Of a stretch of 64,000 nucleotides of DNA, positions 26,685 through 36,110 are shown piece by piece (positions within the stretch are counted from its first letter, which is position 1; each line of letters begins with the position of its first letter). The stretch comes from Chitinophagaceae bacterium (GTDB taxonomy: Bacteria > Bacteroidota > Bacteroidia > Chitinophagales > Chitinophagaceae). The notes beneath the pieces are model-generated. The model was not told the origin of the DNA, made no database searches, and was given only the letters and a program-made list of their open reading frames with translations. The position numbers and the translations under genes are program-made. The stretch lies in contig JADKAZ010000005.1 in NCBI GenBank assembly GCA_016719015.1, forward strand, positions 62,001 through 126,000. The letters are read 5' to 3'.

Positions 26685-28493
26685 ATGAGGAAATATTCAC
26701 GGATTTTTAATTATTTGAAGAGCTACAAAAGCAAGATTGTACTTTACTTTCTTTGTATCATTCTTTCTGTCGTTTTTGGTATTGTGTCTTTTGCAATGCT
26801 TTCGCCATTTTTTGATCTTATTTTCAATAGCAATGCGGCAAGCTCTATTCCAAAGGCTGATTCGGCGGCAATGGAAAATTTCCGCAGCCTTATTCTCGGG
26901 CAAATACATAATATGAAGCCTGTGTCTGCCCTTGCTTTAATTTGTATCATCATTATCATTTCTATCCTGCTAAAAAATATATTCCTTTACTTTTCTTTTT
27001 ACATCCTCAACCCGCTAAAAAATAAAATTGTCAATACACTTCGTTCGGAACTGTATAATAAAATACTTAAACTACCTATTGGTTATTTTACCGAACAGCG
27101 AAAAGGAGACCTCATCAGCCGGACTACCAATGATGTGTATGAAGTGGAGGGTTCTCTTGTTGGCACCCTGGAAGGATGGGTCCGGGACCCTTTGACTATT
27201 GTTATCAATTTCGCAGTTTTATTTTATATCAGTCCTCAGTTAACCATTGCCATACTGGTTTGTATCCCCGTTATTGGTCTTATACTGGGACGTATTTCCC
27301 GTGCCTTGAAAAAGCAATCAACTGAGGCTGCGATTAAGCAAGGTGAATCATTGTCCATTCTGGATGAAACGCTGAATGGTCTGCGGGTAATAAAAGCATT
27401 TAATATAGAGTCATTACTTAAGTCAAGATTTGAAAAAACAAATGATGACCTGCTGACTGCAAAAAATAAGATCAGCCGACGCCGTGACCTTGCTTCTCCG
27501 GTTTCCGAATTTTTAGGTGTAGTAGTATTTGTTGGCATTCTCTGGTTTGGCGGGCAATTGGTATTGGGGAAACAAATCCCATTAGCCCCATCAACTTTTT
27601 TATCCTACCTCGCTTTATTTTATAATATTATCAACCCCGTTAAATCCTTATCTACTTCATTTAGCAATATGCAAAAAGGTTCTGCAGCTATTATGCGGAT
27701 AGAAGAAGTATTGAATACCCCGGTTACGGTAGATGATAACGTCAATGGTAAAAAACTTATTTCTTTCGAAGAGTCGGTTGAATTTAGTAATGTAAGCTTT
27801 GCCTATAGCGATGCAGTAATACTGGACAACATCAACTTTACCGTAAAAAAAGGAAAGACAGTGGCATTAGTTGGTTCCTCAGGGGCAGGCAAATCAACGT
27901 TGGCGGACCTGGTTCCAAGATTTCATGATGTAACTGGTGGAGAAGTATTGATTGATGGAATTAATATCAAAGATTATTCGCTCCACTCTGTCCGCAGCCA
28001 GATGAGTATTGTAACGCAGGAACCAATTCTTTTTAATGATACCATCGCCAATAATATTGCGCTGGGCCAGGAAGGGGCAACAGATGAACAAATTATTGAA
28101 GCGGCAAAGATTGCCAATGCCCACAACTTTATCATTAAAAAAGAAGATGGTTACAATAGCAATATCGGTGACCGTGGCAGCAAACTAAGCGGAGGCGAAA
28201 GGCAGCGGTTAACCATTGCAAGGGCGGTGCTGAAAAACCCTCCGATACTTATTTTGGATGAAGCTACTTCGTCTCTTGATACCGAAAGTGAAAGATTAGT
28301 ACAGGATGCTATCAATAATATGATGCAGAACCGTACCAGTATTGTTATTGCACACCGGCTTTCTACTATCCGGCATGCAGATGAGATCATTGTTTTACAA
28401 AAAGGAAAGATCGTAGAACGAGGCAGTCATGATGAATTACTTTCTCAAAATGGTTTTTATAGAAAACTGGTGGAGATGCAGGAGGTGCGGTAG
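26685..28493 (+). CDS. MsbA-like ABC exporter (fused permease-ATPase)
   Basis: A 602-residue half-transporter: six membrane helices in the first 320 residues, then the nucleotide-binding domain with Walker A GSSGAGKS at 397-404, signature LSGGERQRL, Walker B ILILDEATSSLD and the switch His in IAHRLST. Homodimers of this type flip lipids, including lipid A core, or export drugs. ATG 26685 (MRKYSRIFNYLKSYKSK) is chosen because the 41 residues upstream are unlike the family and cover the promoter. MsbA function is plausible for a Gram-negative cell but unproven. Confidence 0.92.
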   Translation: MRKYSRIFNYLKSYKSKIVLYFLCIILSVVFGIVSFAMLSPFFDLIFNSNAASSIPKADSAAMENFRSLILGQIHNMKPVSALALICIIIIISILLKNIFLYFSFYILNPLKNKIVNTLRSELYNKILKLPIGYFTEQRKGDLISRTTNDVYEVEGSLVGTLEGWVRDPLTIVINFAVLFYISPQLTIAILVCIPVIGLILGRISRALKKQSTEAAIKQGESLSILDETLNGLRVIKAFNIESLLKSRFEKTNDDLLTAKNKISRRRDLASPVSEFLGVVVFVGILWFGGQLVLGKQIPLAPSTFLSYLALFYNIINPVKSLSTSFSNMQKGSAAIMRIEEVLNTPVTVDDNVNGKKLISFEESVEFSNVSFAYSDAVILDNINFTVKKGKTVALVGSSGAGKSTLADLVPRFHDVTGGEVLIDGINIKDYSLHSVRSQMSIVTQEPILFNDTIANNIALGQEGATDEQIIEAAKIANAHNFIIKKEDGYNSNIGDRGSKLSGGERQRLTIARAVLKNPPILILDEATSSLDTESERLVQDAINNMMQNRTSIVIAHRLSTIRHADEIIVLQKGKIVERGSHDELLSQNGFYRKLVEMQEVR

Positions 28494-28518
28494 AAATTAT
28501 TAATTAATAATTTTTCAA

Positions 28519-29658
28519 TTATTTCAACACTTCCCTGCTAATCACCAATTTCTGTATCTCACTGGTCCCTTCACCAATAGTACATAGTTTAGCATCCCTG
28601 TAAAATTTTTCTACCGGAAAATCTTTGGTATAACCATAACCGCCAAATACCTGCACTGCATCATTGGCAACTTTTACGGCCACTTCACTGGCATAATATT
28701 TTGCCATGGCCGCTTCTTTGGTCATTGGTTGTTTACGTTCTTTTAAATCGCAGGCTTGCAAAGTGAGTAAATCAGCGGCTGCTATTTCAGTAGCCATATC
28801 AGCTAACTTAAATGAGATTCCCTGAAATGACGAAATAGGTTTATCAAACTGGTAGCGTTCCTGTGAATATTGCAATGCTGCTTCATAAGCACCTTTGGCA
28901 ATACCCAATGAAAGTGAAGCGATAGAAATCCTTCCTCCATCTAATATTTTCATGGCTTGTTTAAACCCTTCTCCCACTTCGCCAAGCCGGTTTTCATCGG
29001 ATATGCGGCAATTATCAAAAACCATTTCAGCTGTTTCGCTGGCCCGCATACCTAGTTTATTTTCTTTTTTACCGGCACTAAATCCCTTTGTTCCTTTTTC
29101 GATTACAAAGGCAGTGGAATTATTTTTTGTCCTTGGTTCACCGGTTCTGCAAATCACTACCGCCACATCTCCACTTTTGCCATGAGTAATCCAGTTCTTC
29201 GTTCCGTTGATTATCCAATCGTTGCCATCTTTTACGGCAGTACATTTCATATTACCAGCATCACTGCCGGTGTTGGCTTCTGTTAATCCCCAGGCACCAA
29301 TCCATTCTGCTGTTGCCAGCTTAGGCAACCATTTTTTCTTTTGTTCAACAGTACCAAACGCCATAATATGGCCGGTGCAAAGGGAATTATGTGCAGCAAG
29401 GCTTAAGCCAATGGAACCACAAACTTTTGCTATTTCTTCAATAACCGTTTTGTATTCAAAATAAGAAAGTCCCGCACCACCATATTCTTCCGGTACTAAT
29501 ACACCCATCAAACCCAGTTTTCCCATTTCTTTAAAAATATGAACAGGAAATTCCTGGCTTTCGTCCCACTCCATCACATGTGGTTTGATATGTTGTTGTG
29601 CAAAGTCCCGTGCAGTTTGTGCTACTTGTTGAGTAAGTTCGGCTGATTGAAAATTCAT
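28519..29658 (-). CDS. Acyl-CoA dehydrogenase
   Basis: A 379-residue FAD enzyme of fatty-acid beta-oxidation or branched-chain acyl-CoA breakdown. Visible are the FAD/substrate segments TEANTGSDAG and NGTKNWITHG, and the C-terminal catalytic Glu in IGEGTSEIQ, typical of short/branched-chain enzymes. Substrate length cannot be read. Its upstream region holds a palindromic repeat element and an operator-like inverted repeat. Confidence 0.95.
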   Translation of the reverse strand: MNFQSAELTQQVAQTARDFAQQHIKPHVMEWDESQEFPVHIFKEMGKLGLMGVLVPEEYGGAGLSYFEYKTVIEEIAKVCGSIGLSLAAHNSLCTGHIMAFGTVEQKKKWLPKLATAEWIGAWGLTEANTGSDAGNMKCTAVKDGNDWIINGTKNWITHGKSGDVAVVICRTGEPRTKNNSTAFVIEKGTKGFSAGKKENKLGMRASETAEMVFDNCRISDENRLGEVGEGFKQAMKILDGGRISIASLSLGIAKGAYEAALQYSQERYQFDKPISSFQGISFKLADMATEIAAADLLTLQACDLKERKQPMTKEAAMAKYYASEVAVKVANDAVQVFGGYGYTKDFPVEKFYRDAKLCTIGEGTSEIQKLVISREVLK

Positions 29659-29688
29659 AAATATTTTTTCGGTGCTTATTTCTTAATA

Positions 29689-29753
29689 ACTGTGCCACTC
29701 TCCATCCCGATACTTCGACAAGCTCAGTACTTTCGGGAAAGGGGTGGCACAGT
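29689..29753. repeat. REP-like palindromic element
   Basis: Outer arms ACTGTGCCAC/GTGGCACAGT (perfect, 10 bp) and inner arms CCCGA/TCGGG enclose the CTTCGACAAGCTCAGTAC core. The core is of a type I recall as recurring in intergenic DNA of many bacteria, including Bacteroidota. It would fold into a long hairpin in RNA or a cruciform in DNA. It lies 31 bp before the acyl-CoA dehydrogenase start. Confidence 0.6.
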
Positions 29754-29831
29754 CGTGGACCCTAAAATGAGGCAAGCAATCGTAAAAGCAATCATTAAAG
29801 GCGGGTGCAATATAATGGAAATTGGGATACA

Positions 29832-29845
29832 CTAACAAGTGTTAG
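29832..29845. promoter_or_regulatory. Operator-like inverted repeat
   Basis: CTAACA-AG-TGTTAG, a perfect 6+2+6 palindrome in the upstream region of the acyl-CoA dehydrogenase gene. It could be a site for a dimeric regulator; no regulator gene is adjacent. Confidence 0.25.
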
Positions 29846-29872
29846 CATAAGAATTTTTTAACCACTTAAATT

Positions 29873-30649
29873 CTAATGGAAATCGAGTTGCAAGCCGTCA
29901 TAAGCCAGGTGAATGCCGGTCGGCAATTCCGCTTCGACATCAGCATGAAGGCCTAATTGATGGGAGATATGGGTAAAGTAGGCAGTAGGTATTTTCAATT
30001 CCTGCACCAGGTCAATTGCTTCCCCCAAAGTAAAATGAGAAATATGTTTTTGTTTCCGGAGGGCATTCAACACCAGCACCTCGCTGCCTTTTATCTTTTC
30101 CATTTCTGATTCATCAATCCTGTTAGCATCAGTGATATAAGTAAAATTTCCGAACCGGAAGCCAAGTACCGGCATCTTCAAATGCCAAACTAAGATGGGT
30201 GTTACAGGTATATCCCCTACCATAAACCGCTCAAGGGTGATTGTATTTAGGTTCAACTCTGGTATACCAGGATATTTTGTATCCGAAAATGCATAATAGA
30301 AATCACGGCGCAATGCTTCCTCCGTTAATGAATTGGCATAGAGGTTCATTGGCTTTTTATGCAGGAAGTTAAAGGCTTTGACATCATCTAACCCGGCGAG
30401 ATGGTCTTTATGTGGATGCGTATAAACAACAGCATCCAGGTGTTTTATTTTCTGCCTCAGCATCTGGTAACGAAAGTCAGGCCCAGTGTCAACTATGAGT
30501 GTTGTAGTGGGTGACTGTACCAAAATACTTGAACGGAGCCTTTTATCTTTTTTATCTGTAGAAATACAGACTTCACAATCGCAACCGATCATTGGCACTC
30601 CGCTGCTGGTACCGGTGCCTAGAAAAGTTATTTGAAGAGGGGGACACAC
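29873..30649 (-). CDS. Metallo-beta-lactamase-fold hydrolase, PhnP-like
   Basis: A 258-residue dinuclear-metal hydrolase. It opens with the LGTGTSSGVPMIGCDCEVC signature of the PhnP/YcbX-like branch; the metal motif is THPHKDHLAGLDD, with later ligands in ITDANRID and THISHQLG. PhnP proteins cleave cyclic phosphates; related members act on other phosphodiesters, so the substrate is open. I chose GTG 30649 because the family starts about there. The frame is open to a TTG at 30709, which would add 20 hydrophobic residues of no family similarity. It follows a 93-codon gene. Confidence 0.85.
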   Translation of the reverse strand: MCPPLQITFLGTGTSSGVPMIGCDCEVCISTDKKDKRLRSSILVQSPTTTLIVDTGPDFRYQMLRQKIKHLDAVVYTHPHKDHLAGLDDVKAFNFLHKKPMNLYANSLTEEALRRDFYYAFSDTKYPGIPELNLNTITLERFMVGDIPVTPILVWHLKMPVLGFRFGNFTYITDANRIDESEMEKIKGSEVLVLNALRKQKHISHFTLGEAIDLVQELKIPTAYFTHISHQLGLHADVEAELPTGIHLAYDGLQLDFH

Positions 30650-30725
30650 AGGTAAAAATAAGAAATGAGAATTAAGAAAGATGAACTTCCGTTGGAAAAG
30701 TATCGGCAATTCAGTTTACCCTCAC

Positions 30726-31007
30726 TTATTTCCCTTGTTCCACTGTGATAAGTTTGGCCATGATTTCTGCATAGAGCTTTTTAGACTCATCTGTTAGCAG
30801 TTCTACATTAATCTCTAATTGAGGAATAAGATCAACCAATGTATTGATGCGGCCTTCTGTTTGCAAAAACTTATTAAGTACTACCACTTTTCTCTCTTCC
30901 AGTATACAATAGCCGCTTTGGAATGAGCCCCGTTCATATCGCAGTACATAGCCTGCCTGTTCCGGAATAGCTTCTAATTTATCGAGAGAGGTTTGTGTAT
31001 ATTTCAT
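30726..31007 (-). CDS. Unknown 93-residue protein
   Basis: I do not recognise the family. It is a soluble alpha/beta protein with MKYTQTSLDKLEAIPEQAGY, then RYERGSFQSGYCILEERKVVVLNKFLQTEGRI (given here in part: YERGSFQSGYCILE and VVVLNKFL) and a C-terminal helix with LYAEIMAKL. No signal or membrane segment. It ends 76 bp before the GTG I chose for the hydrolase gene, or 16 bp before the TTG, so an operon is likely. An exact -7 box lies upstream. Ordered, compact sequence makes it a probable real gene. Confidence 0.75.
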   Translation of the reverse strand: MKYTQTSLDKLEAIPEQAGYVLRYERGSFQSGYCILEERKVVVLNKFLQTEGRINTLVDLIPQLEINVELLTDESKKLYAEIMAKLITVEQGK

Positions 31008-31036
31008 AGTAAAAAGTCAATTGTGAATTGTTTACG

Positions 31037-31044
31037 CAAATATA
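31037..31044 (-). promoter_or_regulatory. Candidate -7 box for the 93-codon gene
   Basis: TATATTTG on the minus strand matches TAnnTTTG exactly, 29 bp before the ATG. No clear TTG at -33. Confidence 0.4.
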
Positions 31045-31124
31045 AAATTTACTACTCTCTTAAACGGTTAATGGAATAGGTTGTTTTCCACAACCCATTC
31101 ACGATTGACTATTGACAAATCACC

Positions 31125-32681
31125 CTACTTGCTCTGCATCTTTATCACAGGCACAATCATTTCTTCCAGGCTTACCCCTCCATGTTGAAATGTATTGCGG
31201 TAATAGTTCACATAATAATTATAGTTATTGGGATAGCATAGGAAACTATCTTCCTTGGCAAAAATGAATGATGAATTGATGCCCGGAGCTGGTAGCCCTA
31301 TCTCTCTTGGATCACGGAAAGCCAGTACTTCTTTCGGCTCATAATTTAGATTTCGGCCATGTTTGTAGCGAAGATTGGTAGTGGTTTGTTTATCACCTAT
31401 AACCTTATATGGCGTCTTTACTCTTACTGTACCATGGTCGGTGGCTAATACTATTTTAATATTTTTTTCTGCCACTTTCTTTAATGCCTGGTGAAGGGGG
31501 GAATGCTCAAACCAGGAAGTTGTGATACTCCGATAGCTTATCTCATCACTGGCCAGCTCTTTCAGTACCTCCATTTCAGTTCTTGCATGACTGAGCATAT
31601 CCACAAAATTGTAAACGATAATATTCAAATCATTGTTCAACAGGTTATGAATATTATTCACTAAATCCAAGCCTGCCTGGTTATTTACCACTTTGGTGTA
31701 AGAAACTTTCAAATCGTTTTTTCCTAACCTTTTCAATTGTGCCCGGATGAAAAGCTCCTCATGCAGGTTCTTACCCCCTTCTTCTTCATCATTTTTCCAC
31801 TGTGCCGGAAATTGTTTTTCAATGTCCATTGGCATGAGTCCCGCAAATATGGCATTCCGGCAATATTGAGTAGCCGTTGGAAGGATGCTGTAATAACTAT
31901 CTTCTTCTAAAATGCGAAAGCTTTCTGAAAATATAGGTTGGATAGCTTTCCATTGGTCAAAACGGAGATTATCAATCAAAATAAAAAACAAAGGTGTGCC
32001 CTTTTCCAGGTGAGGTAATACTTTAAACTGCATAAGAGAATGACTCATTACCGGTCCATCTTTACTTTTGGGATTTACCCAACCAGCATAATTTCTTGAA
32101 ATAAATTTGAAAAACTCAGTGTTGGCTTCACTCTTTTGGTTTTGTAAAATTTCCTGCATTTCCGGGCTATCACTTTTTTCCATTTCCAGTTCCCAATACA
32201 CCAACTTCTTATAAATATCCATCCACTCGTTATAATCGGGGTTACTATTCAGGGCGGTAAATAAATGACGGAATTGCTGTTGGTAGGCTGTAGTTGTTTT
32301 TTCTGCCACCAATCTTCTGTTATCAATTATTTTTTTTAAACTAAGCCACACCTGGTTAGGGTTTACCGGCTTAATCAGGTAATCACTTATCTGGGAGCCA
32401 ATGGCATCATCCATCAGGTTCTCTGTTTCATTTTTTGTAATCAATACCACCGGCAGTGATTGATTTATCTCTTTAATTTTCGCTAATGTTTCTAACCCTG
32501 TAATACCAGGCATACTCTCGTCAATCAGCACCACATCGACAGGGTTTTCTTTTACATAGTCTATTGCATCAAAGCCGTTGGTAAATGTTTGCACTTCGTA
32601 TCCCTTATTCTCCAAAAACATTTTTTGAGATTGAAGGCTTTCTATTTCATCATCAACCCAGATAATTTTTGCTACTGCCAT
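31125..32681 (-). CDS. porX: PorX-type response regulator with PglZ (alkaline phosphatase-like) domain
   Basis: A 518-residue two-part protein. Residues 1-125 are a receiver domain with Asp10/Asp11, phospho-acceptor Asp54 in LIDESMPG and Lys in LIKPVNP. The rest is a PglZ/alkaline-phosphatase-superfamily domain with FILIDNLRFDQW, the PTATQYCRNA nucleophile region and LATDHGTVRV. This architecture is that of PorX, which in Porphyromonas gingivalis works with PorY and the sigma factor SigP to control T9SS genes and has phosphodiesterase activity. porY and sigP are not in this window. A T9SS-sorted protease lies 8 kb away. Confidence 0.92.
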   Translation of the reverse strand: MAVAKIIWVDDEIESLQSQKMFLENKGYEVQTFTNGFDAIDYVKENPVDVVLIDESMPGITGLETLAKIKEINQSLPVVLITKNETENLMDDAIGSQISDYLIKPVNPNQVWLSLKKIIDNRRLVAEKTTTAYQQQFRHLFTALNSNPDYNEWMDIYKKLVYWELEMEKSDSPEMQEILQNQKSEANTEFFKFISRNYAGWVNPKSKDGPVMSHSLMQFKVLPHLEKGTPLFFILIDNLRFDQWKAIQPIFSESFRILEEDSYYSILPTATQYCRNAIFAGLMPMDIEKQFPAQWKNDEEEGGKNLHEELFIRAQLKRLGKNDLKVSYTKVVNNQAGLDLVNNIHNLLNNDLNIIVYNFVDMLSHARTEMEVLKELASDEISYRSITTSWFEHSPLHQALKKVAEKNIKIVLATDHGTVRVKTPYKVIGDKQTTTNLRYKHGRNLNYEPKEVLAFRDPREIGLPAPGINSSFIFAKEDSFLCYPNNYNYYVNYYRNTFQHGGVSLEEMIVPVIKMQSK

Positions 32682-32800
32682 TTTTGTTGTTTATAACTTG
32701 AATATTATTACCGATTTTTTTCGTTAGCGCCGGAACTGTTGTAATGTAGTTAAGATAAACATCAACCTGTTCAAAAATAGCTTTTTAAATCCTGCCTTTG

Positions 32801-32808
32801 TACATTTG
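32801..32808 (+). promoter_or_regulatory. Candidate -7 box of the HD hydrolase gene
   Basis: TACATTTG matches TAnnTTTG exactly, 28 bp before ATG 32837. It lies just inside the longer TTG-started open frame (TTG at 32798), which argues for the later ATG. Confidence 0.45.
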
Positions 32809-32836
32809 CCGTCAGCCCTTTAACAAAACAGCAACA

Positions 32837-34045
32837 ATGCCCACTGTCCGCAAAATCATCAACGACCCGGTATATGGATTTATTACCGTTGATCACCCGT
32901 TGATACTGCAAATAATTTCGCATCCCTGGTATCAGCGGCTGCGCAATATCCACCAGATGGCGTTTGCCCATTTGGTATACCCGGGGGCAGTGCATTCAAG
33001 ATTACACCATTCCCTTGGAGCTTATCACCTGATGTGTATTGCATTAAGTGAGCTAAAAGGGAAGGGTATTGAAATCACACCAGACGAAGAATTGGGAGCT
33101 AAAGTGGCCATTCTTTTACATGATATTGGTCACGGCCCCTTTTCACATGCACTCGAAAATGAACTGATAAAAGATGTAAACCATGAAGCCATTTCTATTT
33201 TGCTCATGCAGAAACTGAACGAGGCTTTTGATGGGCAACTAAATACAACGATTGAAATTTTTACAAATAAACATCCTAAAAAATTTTTACACCAATTAGT
33301 TTCTGGCCAGTTGGATGTGGACCGGCTGGACTACCTGAACCGTGATAGTTTTTTTACAGGAGTAGCAGAGGGGGTAATCGGCTACGACCGCATCCTGAAA
33401 ATGCTGACGGTAAAGGATGGAGAATTGATGGTGGAAGAGAAAGCCATTTATTCCATTGAAAAATTTTTAGTATCCCGCCGCCTGATGTACTGGCAGGTAT
33501 ACCTGCATAAGACAGTAGTAAGCGCAGAACAAACGCTACAAAAAATTATACAACGGGCCAGGGAGATAAATGCTACAGCCACTTCTACCTTCCTTAATAT
33601 CTTTCTTACCCTCGATAAAAACGAGCATTCAAAAGTAAATGACTGGTTATTCGAATTTTGCCAGCTTGATGATTATGATGTGATGAGTGCTGTAAAACAC
33701 TGGCAAATGCATGAGGACAAAATATTATCACTGCTTTGCCGTTCATTAGTGGAACGAAACTTGCTAAAAGTAAAACTGCAGGCCGAGCCTTTTGATAAAG
33801 TATTTGTAAAGGAAAAAATAAAACAGGTTAGTGAAAAATTGGCTATCACAGAAAAAGAAGCCGGGTACTTTGTATTTACCGGCGAAACCAGCAATACAAC
33901 TTATGACCTGGCTGATGAACGAATCAACATCTTATTCAAGGACGGTACGATAAAAGATATTTCAAAAGTGGATAATGCGCTAATTCAGCATAACCTGAGC
34001 GGCACTGTGAAAAAATATTACATTTGTTACTTAAGAAGTTTATAG
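32837..34045 (+). CDS. HD-domain phosphohydrolase (dGTPase/SAMHD1-like)
   Basis: A 402-residue metal-dependent hydrolase. The HD signature is complete: His-rich HSRLHHSLGAYH (53-64), LLHDIGHGPFSHALE with His95/Asp96, and the downstream VDRLDYLNRDSFFTG. This form resembles the YwfO/SamHD1-like proteins that remove triphosphate from dNTPs, but the substrate is not proven. ATG 32837 is used because the 13 extra residues from TTG 32798 would be translated from the promoter box. Convergence of dNTP control with nrdJ in this window is a loose thought only. It precedes lpxD, 69 bp away. Confidence 0.92.
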   Translation: MPTVRKIINDPVYGFITVDHPLILQIISHPWYQRLRNIHQMAFAHLVYPGAVHSRLHHSLGAYHLMCIALSELKGKGIEITPDEELGAKVAILLHDIGHGPFSHALENELIKDVNHEAISILLMQKLNEAFDGQLNTTIEIFTNKHPKKFLHQLVSGQLDVDRLDYLNRDSFFTGVAEGVIGYDRILKMLTVKDGELMVEEKAIYSIEKFLVSRRLMYWQVYLHKTVVSAEQTLQKIIQRAREINATATSTFLNIFLTLDKNEHSKVNDWLFEFCQLDDYDVMSAVKHWQMHEDKILSLLCRSLVERNLLKVKLQAEPFDKVFVKEKIKQVSEKLAITEKEAGYFVFTGETSNTTYDLADERINILFKDGTIKDISKVDNALIQHNLSGTVKKYYICYLRSL

Positions 34046-34114
34046 TTTATAATTCATGGCTGATACCACCCGCAATGCCATTTACTATTAGCTATGAACC
34101 CTGAACTATAAAAC

Positions 34115-35158
34115 ATGCAATTCCCTGCTTCACAAATAGCACTTCTTATCAATGGAAAGATTGAGGGCCCTCCTGAGGCTGTTGTCACCTCGTTTGGAAA
34201 AATAGAAGAAGCAAAAGAGGGACAACTCACTTTTTTTTCTAACCCCAAATATGAAGAGTACATCTATACCACTAAAGCATCAGTCGTTTTAATAAACGAT
34301 TCCTTCGAACTTAAACAGCCGGTTACGGCAACGTTGATCCGGGTACCGGATGCTTATACCGCTTTTGCAATTTTATTGGGTAAATACCAGGAAATTATTC
34401 AGCAACAGTTAACAGGAATTCAGCAGCCAAGCTATATTGCTAAAACAGCTGTGTATGGTGAAAATATTTTCATTGGCGCCTTCGCTTATATTGGCGAAAA
34501 TGTAAAAATTGGCAGTAATACAAAAATATTCCCCAACGCTTTTATTGGTGACAATGTCACTATCGGCGATAACTGCCTTATTGATCCGGGTGTAAAGATC
34601 TATCATGATTGCCACGTCGGCAACCATGTCAATATCCTTGCAGGTTCTGTTATCGGCAGCGATGGTTTTGGATTTGCTCCTCAACCAGACGGTACTTTTA
34701 TAAAAATTCCGCAGTTGGGAAACGTAATTATTGAAGATAAAGTTGATATTGGTGCCAATGCAACAATTGACAGGGCCACTGTTGGTTCCACCATTATCAG
34801 ATCTGGGGCCAAGTTAGATAACCTGGTACAGGTTGGTCATAATGCAGAAGTAGGCAGTAATACCATCATCGCAGCACAAGCCGGTGTTAGTGGTAGTACT
34901 AAGATTGGTAAAAATGTAATGATTGGTGGACAGGCAGGCCTTGTAGGTCATATACTATTAGGAGATGGTGCTAAAGTAAATGCACAAAGTGGCGTCAGTA
35001 AATCTATTGCACCAGGCAAATCGGTAACCGGATCTCCGGCGTATGATTATACTGCTGCTTTACGTAGCCAGGCCATTGCCCGTAATCTTCCGGAAATGGA
35101 AAAGAGAATAAAAGAACTTGAAGCATTGGTAATGCAGTTGCTGAAAGAAAAAGTCTGA
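34115..35158 (+). CDS. lpxD: UDP-3-O-acylglucosamine N-acyltransferase
   Basis: Third step of lipid A synthesis: adds the second hydroxyacyl chain to UDP-glucosamine. 347 residues. The N-terminal uridine-binding domain includes GQLTFFSNPKYEEYI; a long left-handed beta-helix of hexapeptide repeats (about 105-310, such as IGENVKIGSNTKIFPNAFIG) follows; the catalytic His lies in the VQVGHNAEVG segment; and the C-terminal helix is ERIKELEALV-like (KRIKELEALVMQLL). Next to a glycosyltransferase and lpxC-fabZ on the same strand. Confidence 0.96.
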   Translation: MQFPASQIALLINGKIEGPPEAVVTSFGKIEEAKEGQLTFFSNPKYEEYIYTTKASVVLINDSFELKQPVTATLIRVPDAYTAFAILLGKYQEIIQQQLTGIQQPSYIAKTAVYGENIFIGAFAYIGENVKIGSNTKIFPNAFIGDNVTIGDNCLIDPGVKIYHDCHVGNHVNILAGSVIGSDGFGFAPQPDGTFIKIPQLGNVIIEDKVDIGANATIDRATVGSTIIRSGAKLDNLVQVGHNAEVGSNTIIAAQAGVSGSTKIGKNVMIGGQAGLVGHILLGDGAKVNAQSGVSKSIAPGKSVTGSPAYDYTAALRSQAIARNLPEMEKRIKELEALVMQLLKEKV

Positions 35159-35180
35159 TAAATACCGACATAACCCTTCA

Positions 35181-36056
35181 ATGAAAATCTGTGGCTTCAC
35201 ATTTGTTCGCAACGCTGTTAAATATGACTACCCTGTTGTAGAATCTATCAGTTCCATTCTTCCAATCGTTGATGAATTCATTGTCAGTATCGGCAATTGC
35301 GATGATGGCACATTAGACTTGATACAATCGATTGGTTCCCCTAAGATAAAAATCGTTCATTCAGTATGGGATGATTCATTAAAAGAAGGTGGCCGGGTGC
35401 TGGCAATAGAAACGGATAAAGCATTAGCACAAGTACACTCCGGATACGATTGGGCTTTTTATTTACAGGCAGATGAAGTGGTGCATGAAAAAGATTTACC
35501 TGCAATTACCGCAGCAGCTACAAAATATGCAGGCAATAAAAAAGTTGACGGTCTCCTTTTTAAGTACATCCATTTTTACGGCACCTATGATTACGTTGGT
35601 GATTCAAGAAGATGGTACAGTCATGAAATAAGACTGATCAGGAACAATAATAACATTATTTCTTACCAGGATGCACAGGGCTTCCGGACTAAGCAGGGAA
35701 AGAAATTAAAAGTAAAAGAAATTGATGCCCATATTTATCATTATGGCTGGGTTCGCCATCCCAATAAACAATATGAAAAGATCGTTGATTTCTCTGGCCT
35801 TTGGAATGGTGAAGGATATGCACCACCGCCTCACAAAGAAGAAAACCAGTTTGACTTTTTAAAAGACGCCGATTCCTTGATTCGCTTCAAAGGCTCTCAT
35901 CCTGTTGTTATGCAAAAAAGAATAGAGGAGAAAAATTGGGATGCGAAATTTGACACCAATAAAAAGAATTTTTCTATCAAGGACGGGATTTTGTATCGTA
36001 TTGAAAAACTTTCCGGTAAGCGGTTGTTTGCGTATAAAAATTATAAAATCATTTAA
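35181..36056 (+). CDS. Family 2-like glycosyltransferase within the lipid A gene block
   Basis: A 291-residue GT2-type protein. It begins MKICGFTFVRNAVKYDYPV, has the acidic LQADEVVHEKD motif at about 95-105 in place of a DXD site, and contains RWYSHEIRLIRN and a HIYHYGWVRHP segment. This branch acts on surface sugars in several bacteria; donor and acceptor are unknown. It lies 22 bp after lpxD and 54 bp before lpxC-fabZ on the same strand. Placement inside the lipid A block suggests an LPS core or lipid A sugar, which is inference. Confidence 0.85.
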   Translation: MKICGFTFVRNAVKYDYPVVESISSILPIVDEFIVSIGNCDDGTLDLIQSIGSPKIKIVHSVWDDSLKEGGRVLAIETDKALAQVHSGYDWAFYLQADEVVHEKDLPAITAAATKYAGNKKVDGLLFKYIHFYGTYDYVGDSRRWYSHEIRLIRNNNNIISYQDAQGFRTKQGKKLKVKEIDAHIYHYGWVRHPNKQYEKIVDFSGLWNGEGYAPPPHKEENQFDFLKDADSLIRFKGSHPVVMQKRIEEKNWDAKFDTNKKNFSIKDGILYRIEKLSGKRLFAYKNYKII

Positions 36057-36110
36057 GTTCAAAAAAGAGTTGATTTTATAAAATTTCTATGAATAATTAT
36101 CTTTACCGCC

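Noticed and set aside
28494..28515. AT-only palindrome between the exporter and acyl-CoA dehydrogenase genes
   Set aside because: It may help end transcription from both sides, but an A/T-only stem is expected by chance in this composition.
31079..31095. GGTTGT/ACAACC hairpin after porX
   Set aside because: It lacks a T-run on the minus strand, so it is not a convincing terminator.
32798..32836. TTG start 13 codons upstream for the HD hydrolase
   Set aside because: The extra residues overlap an exact -7 box and have no similarity to the family; ATG 32837 is better.
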